Shown: positions 5,417 to 5,921 of the stretch, one piece after another
Layout: every line of letters begins with the position of its first letter
Numbering within the stretch: the first letter of the stretch is position 1
Assembly (NCBI GenBank): GCA_910586405.1
Contig: CAJUII010000148.1
Span: 1-5,921, forward strand
DNA: 5,921 nucleotides
Origin: an uncultured Lachnospiraceae bacterium
GTDB taxonomy: Bacteria; Bacillota; Clostridia; Lachnospirales; Lachnospiraceae
Direction: 5' to 3'
The notes under the pieces: model-generated
Told to the model about the DNA's origin: nothing
The model's input: the letters and a program-made list of their open reading frames with translations, nothing else
The model's database searches: none
Made by a program: the position numbers and the translations under genes

Positions 5417-5921
5417 CTTTTAACGGACTGGATTTTCTCCGTTTTTGTTTCAGCAGGTGCATTCCCAGTATTGCGTTCTCCTTCCGTCCTGTAAATTATG
5501 GACACAGGTTTTCTGACTGCTTTCAGGCATTCGTTGTAATCCTTGTACTGTTCCGGCGGGCGTTTTTCCCCTACGTCAAATCCCAGCCCGTAATACTTCT
5601 CCATGAGCGCCTCCGACGCTTTCCGCCCGGGAGCGTCATTGTCAAAACAGAATGTAATATTCTGTACCTGCGGATGCTCCGACAGGAAAGTCGCAAGCGG
5701 CGCGTCCCACAACATTCCCAGCGCGACAAGGCTCTTTCCATGTTCCGGGAACATATCCGTGTAGCTCATCGCATCAATGGCTGCCTCAAATACCATGACC
5801 TCACTGCTCTCTTCGCGAAAGATATTAAATCCATAATTCTTGTCGCTGCCTGCCACGTCACATTTAAAAGTTTTTCCGTCCCTGTCGTGCACGCCCCGCA
5901 TATATGCAGACCTGGTAATCC
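5407..5921 (-). CDS. TOPRIM (DUF3991-type) primase-like protein, C-terminal part
   Basis: About 170 codons are visible and the frame is open to the window edge, so the true start lies outside; the ATG at 5901 is probably internal. Counting from it, DVAGSDKNYGFNI (15-27) matches the stretch before TOPRIM in this family. The TOPRIM core follows: VFEAAIDAMS with the acidic Glu39, LVALGM (59-63), and FCFDNDAPG with Asp87 and Asp89, the metal-binding DxD. KDYNECL (120-126) is the usual closing motif. A charged tail of about 35 residues ends the protein. Such proteins act in the cytoplasm as plasmid-type primases, making primers on transferred or replicating single strands. Spot counts of 60-base lines give about 48-63% G+C, higher than the operon to its left. 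The final codons overlap the repeat array. Primase activity is inferred from the family. Confidence 0.88.
   Translation of the reverse strand, partial: ITRSAYMRGVHDRDGKTFKCDVAGSDKNYGFNIFREESSEVMVFEAAIDAMSYTDMFPEHGKSLVALGMLWDAPLATFLSEHPQVQNITFCFDNDAPGRKASEALMEKYYGLGFDVGEKRPPEQYKDYNECLKAVRKPVSIIYRTEGERNTGNAPAETKTEKIQSVKRCR

Larger units (their letters stand above)
5204..5419. repeat. Iteron-like array, bipartite 24-bp motif on a 32-bp period
   Basis: Each unit is a 12-mer of the form GCYGYCAYTTTM followed directly by TGGCTGCATTTT, then an 8-base linker such as TCAAAAAG. Clear units start at 5204, 5236, 5268 and 5332. Degenerate units start at 5364 and 5396, the last running into the 3' coding end of the TOPRIM gene. 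The slot at 5300 has lost the motif but the phase is kept. On the minus strand both halves carry AAAATG followed by a CAGC-like core, so each unit holds two direct half-sites. The 32-bp period is close to three helical turns, which would place sites on one DNA face. Such arrays are typical of initiator-protein binding at replication origins or of relaxase accessory proteins. Confidence 0.75.

Noticed and set aside
5204..5419. CRISPR array
   Set aside because: The period is 32 bp with linkers of only 8 bases that are themselves similar, so there are no spacers, and no cas gene is present.

Overview
The window looks like part of the conjugation and DNA-processing region of an integrative conjugative element or conjugative plasmid from a Gram-positive Clostridia host, probably Lachnospiraceae-like. 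The reasons are strong AGGAGG-type ribosome binding sites, an A+T-rich TATAAT promoter, a VirD4/TraG-type coupling ATPase of the Firmicutes style, and a TOPRIM protein of the kind carried by such elements. All supported genes are on the minus strand, so the biological reading direction is from position 5921 down to 1. No relaxase, integrase or VirB4 ATPase is visible.

Layout in transcription order: (1) 5921-5407, the 3' part of a TOPRIM (DUF3991-type) primase-like protein, cut by the window edge. (2) 5406-4864, about 540 bases without a gene. It holds an array of bipartite 24-bp motifs on a 32-bp period (5204-5419, the last unit reaching into the primase 3' end) and a cluster of nested inverted repeats (5052-5183). 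It is a candidate replication or transfer origin. (3) 4845-4603, an 80-residue protein with an S1/OB-fold-like pattern, followed by a perfect 13-bp inverted repeat. (4) An extended -10 promoter at 4482-4474, then a tightly packed five-gene operon: an OmpA-type lipoprotein (4399-3122), a coiled-coil protein (3132-2503), a small helical protein (2522-2088), a four-helix membrane protein (2104-1262) and a soluble VirD4-like ATPase (1258 to beyond 1).

The first four genes of this operon overlap by 11 to 20 bases. At the three overlapping junctions a strong ribosome binding site lies 9 bases before the start, inside the preceding gene, so translation is probably coupled and the products may form one complex. 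The VirD4-like protein lacks the usual N-terminal membrane helices. The membrane protein just before it is in the same reading frame, separated only by TGA and one codon, so the pair resembles a coupling protein split into a membrane half and an ATPase half. The inferred assembly is a cell-wall-facing lipoprotein, a membrane protein, two cytoplasmic helical proteins and a DNA-pumping ATPase. The three middle proteins are not families I recognise, and this cassette is the most novel part of the window.
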